Shown here: one piece after another, positions 5,290 to 8,489 of the stretch | How the letters are laid out: each line of letters begins with the position of its first letter | Numbering within the stretch: position 1 is the stretch's first letter | Source of the DNA: an uncultured Actinomyces sp. | GTDB lineage: Bacteria > Actinomycetota > Actinomycetes > Actinomycetales > Actinomycetaceae | Direction of reading: 5' to 3' | Assembly (NCBI GenBank): GCA_902773415.1 | Contig: CACYEE010000246.1 | Span: 1-8,489 of the forward strand | Length of the DNA stretch: 8,489 nucleotides | Translations under genes and position numbers: made by a program | The notes under the pieces: model-generated | Seen by the model: the letters and a program-made list of their open reading frames with translations, nothing else | What the model was told of the DNA's origin: nothing | The model's database searches: none

Positions 5290-6675
5290 ATGTTGATGGC
5301 AATCCAGTTCATTGTCCTGCTGGTCTTCATTCTCATCGGCGCCCGTCTGGGCTCCCTGGGAATCGGCCTCGCAGGCGGCGCGGGCGTGATCGTCCTGGCC
5401 CTGACCGGCCTCGACGTCCACCCCATGCCCTATCTCAACTGTGCAGATGAGCTCGCCGAGAACTGTTCGGTCGCGGACGCCGGCATTCCCTGGGATGTGA
5501 TCGGCATCATCATGACGGTGATCATGTGCATCGCAACCATGCAGGCCGCCGGCGGTCTCGAAATGCTGGTGGAAACGACGGAAAAGCTGCTGCGCAAGAA
5601 CCCGAAGCGCATCACCTTCTACGCGCCGATCGTGGCGTACCTCATGACGTTCTTCTGCGGCACCGGCCACGTCGCCTTCTCCTCCCTTCCCGTGATCGCG
5701 GAAGTGGCGAAGGAAACGAACATCGCCCCGAAGAAGCCGCTGTCGATTTCGGTGGTGGCCTCCCAGGTCTCGATTGCGGCTTCCCCGGTGGCCGCGGCCA
5801 TGATTGCCATGTCAGGCGTTGTGGAGCCGATGGGCGTGAGCTATCCGAAACTTGTCCTCATCTCCTTCATCATCACCTTCATCGGCACGATGGTTGGCGC
5901 CTTCGTGTCGAACCTTCTTGGCGCGGACGACCTCAACGAGTATCCCGAGTACCGTGAGCGCAAGGAAAAAGGCCTGATCAAGATGCGTGGCGAAGGCGTC
6001 TACGAATATGACCGCGGCCCGGCCAAGGCCTCGATCGCCATCTTCGCCGTCGCGCTCCTCCTCGTGATTCTCTACGCGCTCGCGATCTCGAAGAACGCGG
6101 CCGGCGAGGCGCTGCTGCTGTCGGATCCGCCTCTTGACCGCAACTCGGCCATCATGACCTTCATGATGGCGGCGGGCATGATCATGGTGTTCGTCTGCAA
6201 GGTGAACGTCGACGAAATCACTTCGCAGGCAACCTTCCGTGGCGGCATGTCCGCCGCGGCCTGCGTGCTCGGCGTGGCCTGGGTCGGCAATACCTTCGTG
6301 CAGGCCTACACCTCGGAGATCAAGGAAGCTGCCGGCGGCATCGTGCAGGCCCATCCGTGGGTGCTCGCAATCGTGATCTTCTTTGCCTCCGCGCTGCTCT
6401 ATTCGCAGGGCGCGACGACAAAGGCGCTCATGCCTGCGGCAGCCGAAATCGTGGGCTCGGGCGGCGCGGCCACGCTCGTGGCCTCCTTCCCGGCCGTCAC
6501 CGGCCTGTTCATCCTGCCGACCTACCCGACCTCCGTTGCCGCTGTCGAGTTCGACGACACGGGCACGACGAAGATCGGCAAGTACGTGTTCAACCATCCG
6601 TTCATCGTTCCCGGCACCGTAACGGTCTTCGTCTCGGTTGCCGTCGGATTCCTGGTGGCGAATGTCCTGATCTGA
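5290..6675 (+). CDS. dcuA: anaerobic C4-dicarboxylate transporter, DcuA type
   Basis: A 461-residue inner-membrane carrier of the Dcu family, which takes up aspartate, fumarate or malate and exports succinate under anaerobic conditions. Family stretches are GARLGSLGIGLAGG (17-30), QAAGGLEMLVETTEKLLRKNP (85-105), CGTGHV (123-128), LPVIAEVAKE (133-142), ASPVAAA (164-170), GVAWVGNTF (328-336), FFASALLYSQGATTKALMP (364-382) and ILPTYPTSVAAV (408-419). The third-from-last block is much closer to E. coli DcuA than DcuB. About ten membrane helices fit the hydrophobic pattern. It is roughly 25-30 residues longer than E. coli DcuA, mostly from an insert around residues 44-66 containing Cys51 and Cys59 between the second and third hydrophobic segments. 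AGGAG (5277-5281) lies 8 nt before ATG 5290. Co-transcription with aspA is very likely. Direction and preferred substrate in vivo are inferred from context. Confidence 0.93.
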   Translation: MLMAIQFIVLLVFILIGARLGSLGIGLAGGAGVIVLALTGLDVHPMPYLNCADELAENCSVADAGIPWDVIGIIMTVIMCIATMQAAGGLEMLVETTEKLLRKNPKRITFYAPIVAYLMTFFCGTGHVAFSSLPVIAEVAKETNIAPKKPLSISVVASQVSIAASPVAAAMIAMSGVVEPMGVSYPKLVLISFIITFIGTMVGAFVSNLLGADDLNEYPEYRERKEKGLIKMRGEGVYEYDRGPAKASIAIFAVALLLVILYALAISKNAAGEALLLSDPPLDRNSAIMTFMMAAGMIMVFVCKVNVDEITSQATFRGGMSAAACVLGVAWVGNTFVQAYTSEIKEAAGGIVQAHPWVLAIVIFFASALLYSQGATTKALMPAAAEIVGSGGAATLVASFPAVTGLFILPTYPTSVAAVEFDDTGTTKIGKYVFNHPFIVPGTVTVFVSVAVGFLVANVLI

Positions 6676-6705
6676 TTCTTCCAATCCGATCCGGCGTGCA
6701 GATAA

Positions 6706-6745
6706 ACGGCTGGCCCGGCGTCAATGGCGACGCGGGGCCAGCCGT
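6706..6745. terminator. long stem-loop after dcuA
   Basis: Left arm ACGGCTGGCCCGGCGTC (6706-6722) pairs with 6729-6745 over 17 positions with a single mismatch, around a 6-nt loop AATGGC. It begins 30 nt after the dcuA stop. No T-run follows on the + strand. Read on the minus strand the stem is followed by TTTATC, a slightly better terminator tail. Probably a terminator, possibly bidirectional. Confidence 0.65.
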
Positions 6746-6769
6746 GTCTCGGGCAGGCGGGCATGGCCT

Positions 6770-6800
6770 CGGGAGGCAGCCCCGCTCTTCCTGCCTCCCG
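6770..6800. terminator. second stem-loop in the convergent gap
   Basis: CGGGAGGCAG (6770-6779) and CTGCCTCCCG (6791-6800) form a perfect 10-bp stem with an 11-nt loop. There is no T-run on either side. It may act together with the neighbouring hairpins. Confidence 0.5.
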
Positions 6801-6810
6801 CGAACGTTGC

Positions 6811-6858
6811 GGGGACCGGGCGGTTCTCGTTCAAACGTACGGCATCCGCCCCGACCCC
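6811..6858. repeat. third, imperfect inverted repeat
   Basis: GGGG (6811-6814) with CCCC (6855-6858) and GGGCGG (6818-6823) with CCGCCC (6846-6851) form a two-part stem with a 3x3 internal loop and a 22-nt apical loop. It is weaker than its neighbours. Confidence 0.35.
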
Positions 6859-6912
6859 GATTTGTCCAGAACCGCTCGCGAACCTGGCCTCGCCGCCCGG
6901 CATGGGCAGGCA

Positions 6913-6964
6913 GAAGGCCGGAAGGAACGCACGGGACAGACGCCTCGGGTTCCCTCCGGCCTTC
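6913..6964 (-). terminator. stem-loop after the UDP-glucose pyrophosphorylase gene
   Basis: GAAGGCCGGAAGGAAC (6913-6928) pairs with 6949-6964 over 16 positions with one mismatch and a 20-nt loop. On the minus strand it begins 36 nt beyond the stop of the uridylyltransferase gene, the right place for its terminator. There is no clear U-tract after it. Confidence 0.5.
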
Positions 6965-7000
6965 GCGATCCGTGGCGCTGGCCGAGATGGCCGAGCCGCC

Positions 7001-8320
7001 TCAGGCTTCGAGTACGGCGTCGCCCTCGGCAACGTAACCGGCGGGTATCGCGACGTCGCCGCGCACGGTCAGGCTCGTTGCTTCGCGAAGCGACGGAACC
7101 TCGGGAACGCGCGCCTCAAAGTCGTGGTAGCGCTTGAAATAGCGTTCGTCGAGGCTCACGGTAGGCCGCTGCTCGACGCTCTGGACGAGACGGTTGTCCT
7201 CGTCGAACTCGAACACGTCCGAACGCAGGAGAAGAAGGTCGGCGTTCGACTTCACCGGCACGAACCTGGCGCGCGTCACCTCGAGAATCTGGGCACCCGC
7301 GAAAAGCGCGACGGCCGAACCCATCGCCGTCTCCAGCTGGATGATTTCGGGCGAACCCGGATCCTTCGGGGAGATTCGCTTGCGGTTCGTGATCAGGGCA
7401 AGCTCGAGGCCTTCGGGAGAGTCGAGCCGGGCGCGCAGGGCCGGGAGGGAAATCCAGAGGTTGTTCGTATTCATGAACCGGTGGCGCTTGATGTCTCGGA
7501 AAAATTCGAGGTCTCCGTCGGGGCACTGGGCCACTTCGCGAAGCACGATCTGGCCGTCGTTCTTGCGGCGCGCGAAATGCCCGCCCTTCATGTCCATCGG
7601 GGTGCGGCGGGCGACTTCGGCCGCGAAGGGAGCCCCCGAGGCGGCGAACCATGCGGCGATGCGCTTGGAGACGGTGGCTCCGGTGTTGTCGATGTTGGAG
7701 ACGAAGAGGTATTCGTATCCTGCTTCGAGGAGGCGGTCAAGCACTCCCGTCCGGTCGAGCACCCCGTAGAGGTCGCCGTGGCCGGGAGGGGCCCATTCGA
7801 GGGACGGGTCGGCGGGCCAGTCGACCGGGTCGAAGGTTTCCGCGGCCAGGCGCGGATAGGCGCCTTGGACGACGGCCAGCGGAAGGCCGTCCACCTCGAG
7901 GCCGAAGCCTTCGAGGGCCTTCATCGTGATGTCGTGGGTGGTCGGGGAATTCAGCAGGATGAAGGGCAGCTTCGCGCCGAACTTTTCGCGCAGGGCGAGA
8001 ATCTGCCGGGCCACGATTTCGAGGAAGCTCTGCCCGTCATGCGCTTCGAGGGAGGATTTCGGGGCGTCGAGCCCCATCGTCGTGCCAATGCCGCCGTTGA
8101 GCTTGAGCACCGCCGTTTTCTTGAGGGCCTCGCCGTCGGCTGCGGGAAGATCGTTCGATTTCGGAATCATCGCAATCGGGTCGATCGTGTATTCCGGCAT
8201 GTCCCAATGCTCGCCGGAGACGAGCCTGTCGTAGGCGCGTCCGAAAGAATCGATTTCGTACTGGCTCATGCCGGCGAACCGCATCTTTGCGGCTGCGGCC
8301 TCGCGTCCGTCCTTGCTCAT
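7001..8320 (-). CDS. UTP-glucose-1-phosphate uridylyltransferase, eukaryote-like UDPGP family
   Basis: A 439-residue cytoplasmic nucleotidyltransferase that makes UDP-glucose and pyrophosphate from UTP and glucose 1-phosphate. It belongs to the UDPGP family typified by eukaryotic UGP, not the short GalU family common in bacteria. Evidence in order: the UTP-binding loop LKLNGGIGTTMG (72-83) followed by PKS (87-89); PPGHGDLYGVL (178-188); SNIDNTGATV (208-217); NTNNLW (284-289); and ARFVPVKSNADLLLLRSD (351-368) with the conserved Lys357. A short C-terminal end (TVRGDVAIPAGYVAEGD) looks like the start of the family's left-handed beta-helix, reduced compared with about 500-residue eukaryotic enzymes. 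I start at the ATG 8320-8318: AGGAAGG (complement of 8326-8332) lies 5 nt upstream. The longer frame to 8368 lacks such a site. It stands alone, convergent with dcuA. A related UDP-sugar or N-acetylhexosamine pyrophosphorylase is less likely given NTNNLW and SNIDN. Confidence 0.88.
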   Translation of the reverse strand: MSKDGREAAAAKMRFAGMSQYEIDSFGRAYDRLVSGEHWDMPEYTIDPIAMIPKSNDLPAADGEALKKTAVLKLNGGIGTTMGLDAPKSSLEAHDGQSFLEIVARQILALREKFGAKLPFILLNSPTTHDITMKALEGFGLEVDGLPLAVVQGAYPRLAAETFDPVDWPADPSLEWAPPGHGDLYGVLDRTGVLDRLLEAGYEYLFVSNIDNTGATVSKRIAAWFAASGAPFAAEVARRTPMDMKGGHFARRKNDGQIVLREVAQCPDGDLEFFRDIKRHRFMNTNNLWISLPALRARLDSPEGLELALITNRKRISPKDPGSPEIIQLETAMGSAVALFAGAQILEVTRARFVPVKSNADLLLLRSDVFEFDEDNRLVQSVEQRPTVSLDERYFKRYHDFEARVPEVPSLREATSLTVRGDVAIPAGYVAEGDAVLEA

Positions 8321-8489
8321 GATTGCCTTCCTGTGCTTGTGGCCTTGCAGGTTCCACCCTACAGGCACGAGGCAGGCAAACCGGGCCGTTTTCCGGCACG
8401 AGGCGAAGGGCCGCCTCGCAAGGCTGCCGCCGCGTCGGCTGTCGCATCGGGGACTGTGTTCGGTCGTTTCGCTCCCTCTCGCAGCTTCC
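8321..8489 (-). promoter_or_regulatory. upstream region of the uridylyltransferase gene
   Basis: GC-rich non-coding sequence running to the window end. It holds the AGGAAGG ribosome site and two exact copies of GGCACGAGGC (8364-8373 and 8395-8404) whose starts are 31 bp apart, close to three helical turns. No convincing -35/-10 pair is visible. The promoter may lie here, unrecognised, or beyond the window. Confidence 0.3.

Larger units (their letters stand above)
6676..7000. other. 325-nt gap between convergent genes, rich in stem-loops
   Basis: No recognisable gene on either strand; the open frames are Arg/Pro-rich shadows. The gap carries four successive inverted repeats with unrelated arm sequences, annotated separately. 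Because dcuA and the uridylyltransferase gene converge here, their job is probably to stop transcription from both sides or to protect the two mRNA ends. Confidence 0.6.

Noticed and set aside
3610..5670. 686-codon open frame on the minus strand, antisense to aspA and the start of dcuA
   Set aside because: It mirrors a strongly GC3-biased gene, and its product is His/Asp/Val-rich without family motifs. The plus-strand aspA is unmistakable.
5812..6684. 290-codon minus-strand open frame across the second half of dcuA
   Set aside because: His/Asp/Arg-rich low-complexity shadow of a membrane-protein gene.
6724..7137. 137-codon plus-strand frame after dcuA
   Set aside because: Overlaps the end of the convergent uridylyltransferase gene, contains the hairpins, and has Arg/Pro-rich composition with no ribosome site.

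Overview
The window is GC-rich (clearly above 60 % by eye, with strongly C/G-biased third codon positions) and is almost filled by six full-length chromosomal genes. I see no insertion sequence, phage gene, CRISPR array, tRNA or rRNA. The aspA-dcuA pair, TrmO and strong AAGGAGG-type ribosome binding sites suggest a Gram-negative, probably host-associated bacterium that respires C4-dicarboxylates with little or no oxygen. A GC-rich betaproteobacterium of the Sutterella type is my best guess. That is inference, not proof.

Layout. (1) 92-1366 (+): a PLP enzyme of the O-acetylhomoserine sulfhydrylase family (metY), followed by a very GC-rich stem-loop and an 11-C tract. (2) 1367-1581: an AT-richer regulatory gap with small palindromes. 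(3) 1585-2550 (+): a SLAC1/TehA (TDT) family membrane transporter, overlapping by 4 nt with trmO (2547-3374, +), the tRNA m6t6A37 methyltransferase. (4) 3375-3831: a 457-nt gap with a candidate promoter, a repeated 11-mer on either side of it, and a 28-codon reading frame with a strong Shine-Dalgarno whose product carries a CX2CX5C motif like the N-terminal iron-sulfur ligands of FNR regulators. (5) 3832-5274 (+) aspA and 5290-6675 (+) dcuA, a tight two-gene operon. (6) 6676-7000: the gap between convergent genes, packed with four successive stem-loops. (7) 7001-8320 (-): a UTP-glucose-1-phosphate uridylyltransferase of the eukaryote-like UDPGP family, with its upstream region running to the window end.

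How the genes work together. DcuA probably brings in aspartate (and other C4-dicarboxylates) in exchange for succinate. AspA splits aspartate into ammonia and fumarate, and fumarate can serve as terminal electron acceptor. The TDT transporter may also move an organic acid or another anion, but its substrate cannot be read from the sequence. metY (sulfur assimilation into homocysteine), trmO (tRNA modification) and the UDP-glucose enzyme (envelope sugars, glycogen or exopolysaccharide precursors) are housekeeping functions with no clear link to the aspA operon.

I found no complete novel multi-gene system. The items most worth a second look are the Cys-motif small reading frame in the aspA leader, a Cys in place of a usually conserved Asp beside the AspA substrate-binding residues, a two-cysteine loop inserted in DcuA, and the hairpin cluster between dcuA and the uridylyltransferase gene.
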